Below, piece by piece: positions 49,622 to 61,646 of a stretch of 64,000 nucleotides of DNA. The stretch spans positions 322,230 to 386,229 of the forward strand of contig MU619247.1 of NCBI GenBank assembly GCA_025201805.1, in the 5' to 3' direction. How positions within the stretch are numbered: position 1 is the stretch's first letter; every line of letters starts with the position of its first letter. Both the position numbers and the translations under genes were made by a program. The notes under the pieces were generated by a model that did not search any database, was not told where the DNA came from, and saw only the letters and a program-made list of their open reading frames with translations. This stretch comes from Parasitella parasitica. Taxonomy: Eukaryota; Mucoromycota; Mucoromycetes; Mucorales; Mucoraceae.

Positions 49622-51054
49622 GTGTATATAGCGACAACAGCTACAACAGCTATTCTCTGCGTGGTCTGCGGCATCACATTATACACTCGACTAGTTCACC
49701 GAAACGAAGTGATATTCGAAATCAAAGACGGATTTCTTCGGCTTAAGCTTATAGAGTCGGTACTTTTTTGTTGTACTATATTTAATCTTGGAAAGTCTGC
49801 TTCTTATACTGTTCATAAATGTAATGAATAGCTAGATCTCAATATTGTATATTCAAATAGTGCGGACGATTCGTTTTATAATTATGGTAACTGGTGCCAT
49901 TAACAACTCAATTTTCAGATCATGTAAGGCTCATTTATACCACTTATAACCATGGAGGTCTTTGATCATCGATAATTATCTGCTCAAGTCCTATTCGAGT
50001 TTAGCTTCTTGTTAGGCTACACAAGCTATTCATGTTACTTGTTTGGGATAGCATATACACTGTCAGAGTTGGGTGCTATAAATCAACTCATTGTTTCTAT
50101 GAACACTAGGCTTTGCTGTCAAATTGAGCAGCCAATTGATTTATAACAGTTGGGTAAAGTCACACGGTGTAACCAATATGCTTTGCTTGATAAATATCGT
50201 ATTTCCATTTATAACCAACTTAAGCTATGCCGTTGCTGTTGGTATCTACGCAGCCTGAGGAAATAACGATGTGGCGTCCAAATTAACCATGGTTTAGTAC
50301 AGTCTTTGAACATTTTTTTGCTGCTTCTTGAATACTTACAGGTATCCGCTTAATTCGCTTATTAAATAAGCATTTACAAGGGCAATCAGATATATGCAGC
50401 GTCAAGAAGGTTAAAACCGGCGTCTTGAAGGCCAAAATCATTGTCGTCGTAGACTCATGCTGTATGGTTATGTACGCATTTCTTGTCGCGTTATACTGCG
50501 AATCTCGTGCTACTATCATAGCAAGCCGTGTACACAATTTGCTTTTCGGATCTGTTTGACTGATCGCTGACCCAATTGTCTCCTTTCTGGTGGCAGTGGC
50601 AATATTTATGAAGTATGCACTCTCTGACTTTGTGTTAGTTTAGCATGGTTTTTAATTCACTATTCTTGCTATACAGCTCTGAATCTGCAACGCAATTGAG
50701 TAGCTTTTCTTTTGGGTCATCCTCTGGCTCCCAAAATTCACACGATCAACGCAATGGCGACATCACAAATAATAGCGATAGATTGACAATCTTTGAATTG
50801 GGTCCAATGTCCAAATACATATCTACCAAAAATCACTTTATCAAAAGCTCCACTCAATCAGAAGAAGATAATCGTTTCTCCTTCAGTATAGCCAAAGTCC
50901 TAAAAACTTCATGAATAATTTACTATTAGAAGAGACAGATAGCAACAGCGTCAGTAACGATGAGGATGGATCTAGATTCAGTAGGGTAGAACAAGAGCAA
51001 CAAAAGTACAATGCCACAACAGGCAGAGTGGATTCGCCTACCTCTCCCTCTTGA
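49622..51054 (+). pseudogene. decayed multi-pass (7TM-like) membrane protein gene
   Basis: Successive open segments look like pieces of one polytopic protein. 49622-49750 is a helix plus a charged loop (RLVHRNEVIFEIKDGFLRLK). 49976-50140 contains FEFSFLLGYTSYSCYLFG. 50150-50280 contains NIVFPFITNLSYAVAVGIY. 50342-50640 contains RLIRLLNKHLQGQ, VDSCCMVMYAFLVALYCES and ADPIVSFLVAVAIFMKYAL. A Ser/Asn/Asp-rich tail follows (50685-51054). In-frame stops lie at 49973-49975 (TAA), 50256-50258 (TGA) and 50557-50559 (TGA), and the tail changes frame near 50880. Some breaks could be unrecognised introns, but the stops sit inside hydrophobic or loop sequence. Family unknown. The 5' part may be lost in the adjacent gap. 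Confidence 0.5.
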
Positions 51055-51489
51055 GCAAATGCTGTTAACAGCCCCAATAACAGCGCATTATAACCCTCTT
51101 TATTTTTTAATTATCGTGGTCGCCCCTTGTGCACGAGATGGCCAACATATAACACACAGCTTCTAAGTCTGACAACAGCTTCTTAACAGTGAAAAATACA
51201 AGTGCCAAAATCCATTCTAAAGATTAACATTGTTTTTGTTTTTTTCAAAAGATGTTTGCTTCTAAAGGTACAATGAGTTTGTCATAAAATGTAATCACGA
51301 TTTGTAGTAAGTAATACAATGCAACGCTAGAGGCTAATGCGCATGATTACAATAAGGTACCTGCAGAAGGACGTAAATGAAACGCAGTCGAATAAGAGTA
51401 CTTGTGTGTCATATGTGGCTTGTATATATTCGATATAAGTCTTCCAGCTTTTTGTTTTTCCTCTTTTTCGCTTAAATTTATAACAAGAA
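51055..51489. other. AsnRS upstream region
   Basis: 435 bp. The last 60 bp are T/C-rich (about 51440-51475), a likely leader. No gene seen. Confidence 0.5.
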
Positions 51490-53505
51490 ATGGCTACTGA
51501 TATAGCACAAGCTACTGAAAAGCTTACTATTGCTGAAAGTACGTATTTTTCTCTCATCTGCAGGACAGATGATTGAAATTACACGTCAAACATGCATATT
51601 AACATTTGATTTTCATAGCCATCTTTGTCGACGAAGTTGCCGGTTGCGACACCAATGGTAACGGTACTGAATCTGCACCTTTCAAATCTACCATCAAGGC
51701 TCTTGAAGCCAAGGGAGACAACATTAAAATTCAAATTAAAAAAGACGCTGAAGGGTATAAGGATGTTTCTGGCGCTGCTCTGAAAAAGGCTAAAAAGTCG
51801 CTCGCTGAACAACAAAAGAAGGCCAAGAAGTTCGAGGAGCAAAAGCTCAAGCAAAGTGCTGATTTGCAAAAGAAGAAAGAGGACGAAAACAAAGCTCTCG
51901 AGTATGCCAAATCTATTGTTCTTACTGAGGACAAGTCTCTCCCCGAGGCTCAAAAAGTAAACGAAATATGCTAAATGGGTTAGGATGGGATCGTTTTACT
52001 AATTTACCTGCTCGACACAATAGATCAAGATTCGTCAATCCGTTGCCAGCAGAGGTAAGCGTGTCAAGGTTTCTGGTTGGGTTCATCGTCTCCGTGTTCA
52101 AGGCAAGGACATGATGTTTATCGTTCTTCGTGATGGTTCCGGTTATCTGCAATGTGTTTTGACCGGTAAATTGGTAAGTTTGGCAGAGTAGCTCTAGCTA
52201 GATGTGTTAAAGTTATTTCATAGTGCCACTCTTTGGACGCTATTACCCTCGCTAATGAATCCACCATCACTGTTTGGGGTGTCATCAACGAGCTTCCTGA
52301 GGGTAAGACTGCCCCTGACCAACATGAGTTGGTAGCCGATTACTGGGAGATTGTCGGTAAGGCACCTAGTGGTGATGATGCCTTTAACAACAAGGTTACT
52401 CCTGACGCTGAGCCTTCCTATCTTTTGGATAACCGTCATCTCGTTCTTCGTGGTGAAACTGCCTCTGCTGTCCTCAGAGCCCGAGCTGAAGTTATCAAGG
52501 CTTTCCGTGCTTTCTATGATGAGGAGCACTTTACTGAAGTTACGCCTCCTTGTATGGTGCAAACCCAAGTCGAAGGTGGCTCTACCTTGTTTGCCTTCAA
52601 CTACTATGGTGAGAACGTAAGTTTTGTGGTTCTGTTTTTTGCAGTGAAAATGTCATGGTATACTGACAAAGTTGGGTATAGGCTTATTTGACCCAATCTT
52701 CTCAACTTTACCTCGAGACCTGTCTCCCCTCACTTGGCGACGTCTTTTGTCTTGCTGAATCTTACCGTGCTGAAAAGTCTCATACTCGTAGACATCTATC
52801 TGAATACTCTCACTTGGAGGCCGAAATGGCTTTCATTGAGTTTGATGACTTGTTGGACCATCTTGAGAATATGATGTGTTTTGTCATTGATCGTGTATTG
52901 GCTGACGAGGAAACCTCCAAACTGGTCAAACAATTGAACCCTGATTTCAAGAAACCTCAGCGTCCCTTCCTTCGTATGAAGTATGAAGAAGCTATTACCT
53001 ATTTGAAGGAAAACGGAATCAAGAAGGAGGATGGTTCTTATTATCAGTTCGGTGAAGACATTCCTGAAGCCCCTGAACGTGCCATGACTGATAAGATTGG
53101 TCGTCCTATTTTCCTTACTCATTTCCCTGCTGAAATCAAGGCATTCTACATGCAAAAGGTTCCTTCCGATAGACGTGTCACTGAAAGCGTTGACGTTTTG
53201 ATGCCTGGTGTTGGTGAAATTGTTGGTGGTAGTATGAGAATGGACAACAGAGTACGTTTTAAAAGTGATTGCAATGGTATTTAGATGCTGACCTTATGTA
53301 TTAGGAGGAATTATTGGAAGCATACGGTACTGCCGGCATTGACCCTGCCCCTTACTACTGGTACACTGATCAACGTAAGTATGGTACTACTCCCCATGGT
53401 GGCTACGGTCTTGGTGTTGAGCGTTTCCTCGCTTGGCTGCTCAACCGTTATACTGTTCGTGATTGCAGTCTCTATCCTCGTTTCACTGGTAGATGTACTC
53501 CTTAA
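51490..53505 (+). CDS. DED81: cytosolic asparaginyl-tRNA synthetase
   Basis: Six exons: 51490-51538, 51619-51956, 52024-52173, 52224-52616, 52682-53251, 53305-53505 (566 residues). An N-terminal eukaryotic extension with a Lys/Glu-rich coiled-coil-like stretch (residues ~60-115) precedes the OB-fold anticodon-binding domain ([19 protein letters not shown]). The class II catalytic domain has motif 2 in [20 protein letters not shown] and motif 3 in [15 protein letters not shown]. The combination [17 protein letters not shown] matches AsnRS rather than AspRS. It ligates asparagine to tRNA-Asn in the cytosol. Codon use is strongly C-ended in places, as expected for a highly expressed gene. No mitochondrial presequence is visible. 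Confidence 0.95.
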
Positions 53506-55118
53506 ATGTAAATTAGATTTCATTAGCATTTATACACGGTAATACATATAATAAAAATATAATATTCCAAGAACACGATCTTTGTATAAACGACTCCAAA
53601 TCAAGTACCTGATGCCGCATGGTCCACAGAAAAAGCATAAATATTTTAGAGTTTATCAGCACCAACATTCAAGGCTGCGGATCCAAGATACCATGCGCAC
53701 ATTTTGGAACTGTAGGATTTTGATATCAATGCAAAATACTTTTTACAGTTTTGTATACAATTTTGCGGGTGCTGATGATATTTTGCTCTTTTTACTTGCG
53801 GGATAAAAAACCTCCCTTCTTATGGAACCTGTCCGATCACTTTAATAACTATTTGTGGACAGCAGTATAATCCCATCCGAGAAGCTAGAGAGAGGAAGAG
53901 GAGCAGGGGAAGGTACATTCAATATTAGGGGTTAATACAAATGTCATGGAATACTTTAGATCATTTTTCGTCATGAAATTGCGTGCAGATTTCGAGTTTT
54001 TCAATGGCATCACAAGTCGAACCAATCGATCGGAATTGACTGTGTGTAAAGATGATCCTGTTGAAGGCATCTTGGATAAATTTTACTCAGTATGCCCATA
54101 ATGTTTACAAGCGCAATAAATAAATGGCAGCAGTTCACATAGAAGCTAGTAGAAACTTATTGTCATTCCCTTAGATGGCATCGTACCATTTAGCAACAAG
54201 TTAGGTTGACGATTGACGAGAGTATGATGTATTGCCATTCACCTTTTCACTAGCTCCATCTTCTTCTATATAAAGAGATGATTTCAATAGGTACCTCTTC
54301 TGCTTCTCTCTTTTGCTTGCCCTTTTTATTCTATACACTTCCACATATACAAATCAAGTATGCCGCCCCTCCCCAGTCCTCCTTGATAAATACACTTTGG
54401 AATAAACTTCATTTCCTGATACATTGATCAATGCTTCAAGTCCAAAAAGTTTAATTTACAGAAATCTCCTATGTCGATTTCGTGTAGCAAAAATCAGAAA
54501 CAGCTTAGTGGTCCAATTTTGGTCGTTGCACACGTCCATATGTAAAATCTCAATATTTCAGTTGCCAGGCCTGGACTAGTAATGGACACTAACGATTTTA
54601 AAACATTATAGAAGAATTAAGAAGATTATTTGGGTGGGACAATCAAGGAGTGGATTAAGGAGTGATCAAAGAAAAAAGTGGAGACAAAAGGCATGCTGCA
54701 CCAATCTTATCAGTTTAGAATGCTATAGTTCAGATCGAGTAATATTATGCTTTTTTATTTGTTGGTGCGTACATGAAAATCATAATTTTGAGACACTTGT
54801 CAGCTCAAGTAGAGCCGATCAGCGAATAACAAGTCTTAACGCACAGGGGCAGTATTTTTATATGTCTAAATGGAATCCCCCCTTCTAAAAAAAAGATTGC
54901 TTTCAACTGTACACGCACGAATATGTTTGATATTTTGCTCCGTTTTCTTGTCTCTTTAATATGTTTAGATTTATGTTCTCATAATGCGAATTATCCCCAC
55001 CTCCACCCCCAAATGAATCGTATTTTGTGCAACATGAACACAGCTATAAATTTGTTCTGATCTGCGATGATTTGCAATTATATATCTTTTCCTCTTCTCT
55101 TTGCCTACAATTAATCAT
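53506..55118. other. upstream region of the C2H2 regulator
   Basis: About 1.6 kb, A/T-rich, with C/T-rich tracts around 54290-54400 and 55080-55110. A transcription-factor gene with a long 5' region is plausible. No gene seen. Confidence 0.5.
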
Positions 55119-55775
55119 ATGTCTTCCATGTTTTGTCAGCCTCAAGCACAGTCGTTCCCTAGAAAAAAATCATCCACATCGTCATCTTCTTCAAATAGCA
55201 GAAGGAGGTACAAGTGTCCTATGTGTTCAAAGTCATTTTTTCGCTTAGAACATCGCACAAGACACATCAGAATCCACACTGGTGAAAAACCTCACCACTG
55301 TACACAGCTAGGTTGCAGCAAGCGATTCTCTCGTTCTGATGAATTGATTCGCCATGTTAGAACGCATGAGCCTCTTTATGACGTTGATCACGAACAAGAT
55401 GCCTCCACGGTTGAGCAGCAGACCGGCATGTCAAACCCTTCCGAATTAAAACATTTCCCTGTCTATCGATCTCAAGGAACGATACCCAATTCATCGCAGC
55501 ACATCAAACTGCCTCCATTAGGGTCATTCCCCTCCGTTAAGCCACAGCCACTTGAGTGCAATCTTTATTATGATAAGCCGGTGGTATCCTTGTGTCTCAA
55601 GCCTATGCAATCTCTTTTTGAATACAAATACTTGTTCATGAACACCAGTAACCAAAGCTATACTAGCCGTACTTGCGCTGCTTCTGTTCCTCAGTTTACA
55701 AGGCATCATCAATTCAAACCTACTTTGGTAGAAAAGCCCCAATCACTACCGTCTATCCGTTCATTATTACTATAA
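55119..55775 (+). CDS. two-finger C2H2 transcription factor, Mig1/CreA-type
   Basis: Single-exon ORF of 218 residues from the ATG at 55119. After a Ser-rich N-terminus with RKK and RRR basic clusters come two adjacent C2H2 fingers: [21 protein letters not shown] and [20 protein letters not shown], joined by the HTGEKP linker. The helix residues RLEHRTRH and RSDELIRH and the finger spacing match Mig1/CreA, the glucose-repression regulators that bind GC-box/SYGGRG-type sites in the nucleus. The rest is low complexity with a terminal LPSIRSLLL segment. Similar two-finger proteins also include non-glucose regulators, so the pathway is inferred. The microsatellite-rich 3' region follows directly. 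Confidence 0.85.
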   Translation: MSSMFCQPQAQSFPRKKSSTSSSSSNSRRRYKCPMCSKSFFRLEHRTRHIRIHTGEKPHHCTQLGCSKRFSRSDELIRHVRTHEPLYDVDHEQDASTVEQQTGMSNPSELKHFPVYRSQGTIPNSSQHIKLPPLGSFPSVKPQPLECNLYYDKPVVSLCLKPMQSLFEYKYLFMNTSNQSYTSRTCAASVPQFTRHHQFKPTLVEKPQSLPSIRSLLL

Positions 55776-55810
55776 CGTTTTAAGCTTTTCTTTTATATAC
55801 GTACATATAA

Positions 55811-55874
55811 CTCATACATACACACATTCATACATACATACATTCATACATACATACATTCATAAATACATACA

Positions 55875-55905
<31 letters not shown>

Positions 55906-55910
55906 TTACA
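55811..55910. repeat. (CATA)n microsatellite
   Basis: About 100 bp of imperfect CATA/CATT tetranucleotide repeats in the 3' flank of the C2H2 gene. Confidence 0.9.
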
Positions 55911-58900
55911 CACACATACACAGAATTATTTACAAGCGCATTATACCCCCCTCCTCCTTATTTACATGTTGTCCTTCCTTTTTATAAAAATAAACATATA
56001 TAGATACATACTTAACAAACAGATCTGAAAGCACCTTATGAATTGTGAATGAGGAGAATTGAAAAACCTATCTACCAAACTCATAGTGTTCGCTTGAACA
56101 ATTATCTAGTAAGATCAGTTGTATTAAACTCTAAAAACAGGAGAGAACATCGTATAGCGTGACAGATATCGCTTCCACCGATAATGTAAAAACCTATTTC
56201 CTGAAAAATCTAGTTTTGTCAAACATCTGTGCAATTCTACCATTTTTAATCTAGTTTAGCTAGAGTAGTAATTATAGCATCGACAGTTTACATTACCGAT
56301 AGCGTATTTATCATAATGGCTTTTGTTTCCTTTCACGTATTTATAACTGTGATGCACAAGTAAATGTATCGTAAAAGTTTAATTTTTCTAATGTAAATTA
56401 TAATCGCACATTTTTGTCGGATTTTTATAAGTATCACTCACATGTAGTCGTGTTAACGAATAAATCCAACATATTGTAAAATCGGTTGACCAATGCCTAA
56501 GGGGGAAACTAAGACAAAAAGAAAAAGGGGCTGATGCCAATATTATGGCATTTTTCCATTAAAAGGCTGAAATTCACATATTAAAATCAAGGGGAAAAAA
56601 TACAAGAGTTTAAAAATAAAGGGACAAGAACTATCAACATTATACAAATGATCTCATCTTTCCACGATCTTTTACAGCTAAAATCATTCGAAGAAAAACT
56701 TCATTTTGGTTATTTGTTTACCATCAATCTGAATAATTGCCCTTCTGGATAAGTTGAAAAGTATGTACATTCATTTATTTGTATATATTACTAAACAGCT
56801 GATTCGATATATGCATTACATGCAACAGCTCTGCTACTCTTGTATCTTATATAATAGATGTATCAGTCTAACTATTTATATTTTATTTATGTATTATTGG
56901 TTGTTGCACATATCTATTTAAACTGGTTTAGCATGATATTGTATATTGAATCAGCAAATTTTGTCGTACTGAAAGCATGCAGAAATGCGTGCATTAAAAA
57001 AAGTATCTACTAAATCATTTCTAATCCCATCAATTACGCGCTGCCAGTTTACCTGCTTTTCAAGAGATCCTTATTACAAGTGGCTATTATAATTACATGA
57101 AACCCTGTATCATTAGCACAATATTCCAACCTATACCTGAGTGATTTTTCTCTCGGGCTTCGAGGAGTACATTTGGAACTTTATGCAACAAATGTTGGGG
57201 TAAATGAGATAATATAGTAGAAAGTAGGTATCCTTTTATTTACCTCCCCCCCCCCTCCCCTATGTAGAAATCGAAAAGTATATCAACGCCCTGGCAATTC
57301 CCATGTTCTAAAATTAAAGCGAGAGGAAAAAAAAAGAGCTAATGTACGCATCGTTAACAAGTCAAGACTTGCTATCACATACTTTCAACACAAAACTGAA
57401 GATTTGTTTTGGTATGCGTTGCAAAGTTAATTTGGGAGCAGGCTATATTGTACTAATACATCTTTTTGTACAGAAACTCAGAATCACGAAAGCAATATTT
57501 TGTTTATTAGCATCATCCCAATGTGTAGTATGATATAAGTTTTGGATATTTTGTCTTACAAAAGATATAAAAAATTTACAGGCGCAACAGTTGCTCTAAG
57601 AGCTATACAGCTAACAAGGGCCAGCATAGCGAGACCATATTTATACAAAATGTTCATTATTGGATGCAGTCGTCATATGGTTGGTGATTGTTTAAACAAT
57701 CGGATGTCATGGCGCTATGCAGTCATACATCGTCTACTTGGTTTACATGCGTAAGTAGTATTTTATCGAAATTGTCGTAATTCATGGTCGGAAACGTCAT
57801 AACTATTGACTCAAATGAAGTTCGATTGCCCTTTTTTTTGTCAGTAGCAGTAAGTGGTTGTTATCATATAAGCAACAATGTCTTTAAGGCGACTAGGCTT
57901 TATAGAGATAAGTAACTACAAACCATTTAATTTCACTCTGCTTGATGACGGTTTCTCCCTATTAGATCTTAATTCAGTAAATTCCTCTTAATGCATTTAA
58001 GCAATGTCTTCTCTCTAAACCATTCCGATTCAAGCAACACCTAAAAATTGAATTCAGGAATCTAAAAAGCAAGAGTTATCGATTCGGTATCATAAATTAT
58101 GATTTAGCAAGTCTGTTAATGATATATTTTGCGTATATGAATAAATAAATTATATCAATAGCGAATTTATTTCGAGTCATTTCATGATAGAATCTATTTC
58201 CTGCCAATTTAGCCATTTGTGCGTAGTGCTTATTTTAATAAAATATATTTGAATAGGTTTTTAAGAAATTAAAATATTCAAGATAGTTGCCATTTTCACG
58301 CTTCGCTTTTTAGTTCAACGCTATCTATCAACATACCATAATGTATACTGTACTTACAAATAGTGACTAGGGAGAAAAGATAAAAAATCGTGATGATATC
58401 TCGACGACAATGATAGATATTGGAATTCGAAAAACATAATAAGATACAGTCATCGCACTTGCCGTATCAATTTTAAAACCGGATGTCAATGTCCTGAAGT
58501 GACAGAACTTCCCACAAAAGAGTAATTGAATGTCATCTTTTACGGAGCTACCTTAGAGATTCCAAATCAAGCTAATAAACAAATTACCTAAAAATCTAAT
58601 CGTGAAACCACGAAGCATCCATAATCAATTAAGAACCAACTAAAAGAAATCGAACCACAAACCACATTTGGAACGCATAGACCAATGTAAGGTTTGGTCC
58701 ATGCATGTCATTTACAAATGTGTCAGAAACATCGATATTAGAATACCGTACTTGATTATGTAAAATCAAATACAGATAAAATTGAACTTGGTCCGACTGA
58801 CAGTTACGGCATAACTGACAGACAGACCGCTTACGACAACGAATATAAATAGTGTAGAAATGTCTAACCTTTGCACGTTATCCTATTTCAAAAAGAAAGA

Positions 58901-59206
58901 AGGAATTCGATTGTATCTATTGCTTTCTTTACACTTTTTACTACAGGGCAAGTAAGCTTTCTAAAATGCTAGGAGAATTCCACGATGAGTGCGAGATGAA
59001 ATACTTGGATTTGTTGACCACTTTTGTTGAAAGACAAGAAAAATCTGGATTTGGTGATACAAATCAATACAAGAATGTTCAATATTCGACTTTTGAAGTC
59101 AAAGACAAGCATGCTGACTCCGTTCCATCAGGAGGGTACCTCATGTTATATCAATAACACGGCAAGGTCTCACATCAGGATCTCAGATCAGTCCCATGGT
59201 CTTACA
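55911..59206. other. gene-poor region
   Basis: About 3.3 kb of A/T-rich DNA. A C-rich run lies at 57246-57259. A TATAAATAG-like box near 58849 is followed by a 63-codon frame at 58966-59157 (QYKNVQYSTFEVKDKHADS), which might be a retroelement scrap. No gene can be supported. Confidence 0.45.
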
Positions 59207-59232
59207 GTAAATCATGGGTAGTCATGATTTAC
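59207..59232. repeat. perfect inverted repeat (10-bp arms, 6-nt loop)
   Basis: GTAAATCATG (59207-59216) and CATGATTTAC (59223-59232) are exact reverse complements. Confidence 0.9.
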
Positions 59233-59276
59233 ATTATGCAGCTAGACAGTAGAACCCTAGTGTAATGAATGTGTAT

Positions 59277-59300
59277 ATAATACATCGAGAGATGTATTAT
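59277..59300. repeat. perfect inverted repeat (10-bp arms, GAGA loop)
   Basis: ATAATACATC (59277-59286) and GATGTATTAT (59291-59300) are exact reverse complements around a 4-base GAGA loop, 44 bp after the preceding hairpin. Confidence 0.9.
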
Positions 59301-59502
59301 GAATAAAGGTGTAATTCTTTGGCAGATTTATTTTATCAGACTTTTGACATAACACCTCACATACGTACTGTATATTGTTCAATGATTCAAGATACGAGGC
59401 CCCTAATGGACCATATAATTTCCTTGTTAGATGGTGTTGTCTTGAAGGCTGACCACTCATTCAAGGTTATCTGTTGGGTTAAAAAGATAATAAAAACCAA
59501 AT

Positions 59503-59587
59503 ATTAACGAGATACGAAAACTTAAAGATACTTTATTTAAGATCGAAATTGCATCTGCTATTTATACTTTTTACAACTACATAAATT
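59503..59587 (-). mobile_element. LTR-like remnant B (inverted relative to remnant A)
   Basis: Reverse complement closely matches 49434-49515: same TATA segment (59558-59572 read on minus), same GCAGATGCAA stretch and same GTTTTCGTATCTCGTTAAT end. Full LTR borders and a target duplication were not found. The two hairpins at 59207-59300 lie just beyond its end. Confidence 0.6.
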
Positions 59588-60970
59588 TATGGTGACTTAT
59601 TTAGATTACTAATTAACAAGACTAATTCACAGTGACAATCTACTTGACAGGGTACGATATGAGGTTATACAGCAAGGGCTACACGTCTTTGATCTGACAG
59701 AGCCTTAACCTTTATCCTGGTGCTCAGATCTGTGTTACTTACAGGAATAACCTTCTTGATTTGAAACAGAGACTTTATTCTCCAATTTACACAAGCGTAT
59801 CACATCACATCATTGGACAATCTTCAATCTTCAATTGAAGTACATTGCCATGATCTCCTGTCTATAATTATGGCAGATCATTATCGATCATATTGAAAAT
59901 TTGAACGAAATGCCAATATTCACTGCTCTATATACAGCCTGTAACAAATACGAAGAAATGAGGTGTCAATTCCATGTGGCGACTAAGCATCATAGTCAAC
60001 TAAATCCAATTTACGCTGGTTAGGTTGCTCCATATAAGTATTATAGGAATCAATTACCAAAGTTTGTTTTCATAAACAATGTTGGTGGTGATCAGGCATT
60101 TTTAGACTCCACGATTCCAACTTTGAAATATAACGCAACTCACATTTCAAGGAATAATGTTAATTCAACGCTTTCGACTGAACCTACATATACCACTGAT
60201 ATGTACGAACAGTTGCTACACAAGAATGCATAAATCATAAATTGACAGATAGTACGTTTGCCGACTGTAAAAACAAAGAGATACTATTCAATAATATAAT
60301 AAATTCGTGTAAAAGGACTAGTAGTTCTCTGTAGTATAAATAAATATACACTAGAGAGGAATGTATGCAAAATAATGTAAAGTTAAGTTTACGAGAGAAA
60401 AAGGTGTTTATTATCAATGTTGACATATGCAAAGCATATGCAACCTGCAGTAAGATCGATCAATTACCATATAAAGATGTGTAACCAAAAATGTACAGAA
60501 CAGCTACTTGCACATATCACCACCATTAGCCATTCACACGCAATAGATGAAGATATTGAGATATCTCTAAGCTTTACAGCTTCAACGCTTTCAACAAGCA
60601 ACTCAACTAGCACCGCAAAATTGCAAGAATACACATTGCCTGAGGATGTGCGTTGCCATGTTTTGAAAACTATCACTGATATTGATACTACCATCAATGA
60701 TTTTTTGCGACTGACTCTCAATAGCAGAATTTTTGTTGCTTTTTATTGTCAATGGTGTTTCAATCGTTGGCCCTGAGTGTCTTTGATCAAAGTTGCTGTC
60801 ATGAACCTGTCAAGCCAAAACAATTATACATCTTGATCTAAAAATACATATCACCTCGTTCTTCCCTAATCGATTCACATTGCATTCTTGCCTTACTCAT
60901 CCACATTATACTATTGACTTATTGATTCACAATATCCTATTTACCTAATTTATCCACATTATAGTAAATA
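59588..60970. other. gene-poor region with possible element scraps
   Basis: About 1.4 kb. A 119-codon frame at 60417-60776 (LQEYTLPEDVRCHVLKTI) is unusually long for this A/T-rich DNA but has no recognisable domain and no supporting context. Listed as unassigned. Confidence 0.4.
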
Positions 60971-60998
60971 GTCTATTTCACATTTCAGTGAAATAGAC
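60971..60998. repeat. perfect inverted repeat (11-bp arms) upstream of a TATA box
   Basis: GTCTATTTCAC (60971-60981) and GTGAAATAGAC (60988-60998) are exact reverse complements, ending 9 bp before an AAAAAGTATAAATAG segment (61007-61021). Confidence 0.9.
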
Positions 60999-61240
60999 AG
61001 CTCGCAAAAAAGTATAAATAGAGGCTATTTTGACCAGCAAAGAAGAGTTTTCTTCGTCAGATCTCCTCATCGAATTCCCTTATTAAATATCCCTAGCAAT
61101 CTCCTTATCTTTCTCCACCTTTCCCTTATTTAATCATAACCTCCTTGTTTGAAATAAACTTCTGCATATCTTCTCTTAGTACTCTGTCCCTGATTATCTA
61201 ATAAGGCCGTAGATCCCTGATAGTTGCTCATCGAAAATGC
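60999..61240 (+). mobile_element. possible LTR-like promoter segment C
   Basis: Contains the same 15-base TATA segment (61007-61021) as remnants A and B, followed by a C/T-rich stretch and a GAAATAAAC poly-A-like signal near 61150. This is LTR-like order, but no borders or target duplication were found, and the rest is not similar to A and B. Confidence 0.35.
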
Positions 61241-61318
61241 GTACGGTTATTGAGACTTAGTAAAATACCAAGGAACAAGTTTCTAATCTCTCAATCTATT
61301 CTTGGAGTCTAACAAGGT

Positions 61319-61505
61319 TGTCAAAATGGGAAGAAACGTTTCCTCTGATCTGAAGTAGAAAATTGAAAGAGACCCCGACTTCGTTGTGTATTATTCTGTG
61401 TAGAGTTAGCCTAATATAGTGATTATATTATTCAGTGAAAAGAGACTGACTTTATTGAGGTAGATATTGAGTTGACTTTATATTATGTAAAATAATAACG
61501 TGACA
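61319..61505 (-). mobile_element. probable 3' LTR of the Ty3/gypsy element
   Basis: A 187-bp segment bounded by TGTCA at 61319 and TGACA at 61505 (a 5-bp terminal inverted repeat in TG...CA form). It lies directly after a purine tract AGAGGGGAA (61506-61514 read on minus), which is the expected polypurine primer site, and downstream of the integrase end. It contains a CAATAAAG-type signal. The matching 5' LTR lies outside the window, so borders are inferred. Confidence 0.55.
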
Positions 61506-61646
61506 TTCCCCTCTGTGATAAGATATATATGAATGAAATAGTAAATAAAATATATTCTTTGGATAAATATATGATGGGTTTAGAATCGCATTAAAAAACC
61601 TGTGGCCAGGGAAAAAGCTTGATTGTTGTGTTTATAGAAATGTTGG

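Noticed and set aside
58966..59157. 63-codon ORF after a TATA-like box
   Set aside because: It looks mildly protein-like but is too short and unsupported. Possibly a retroelement scrap.
60417..60776. 119-codon ORF
   Set aside because: It is longer than expected by chance in A/T-rich DNA but has no domain, no promoter context and lies among repeat remnants. Not called as a gene.
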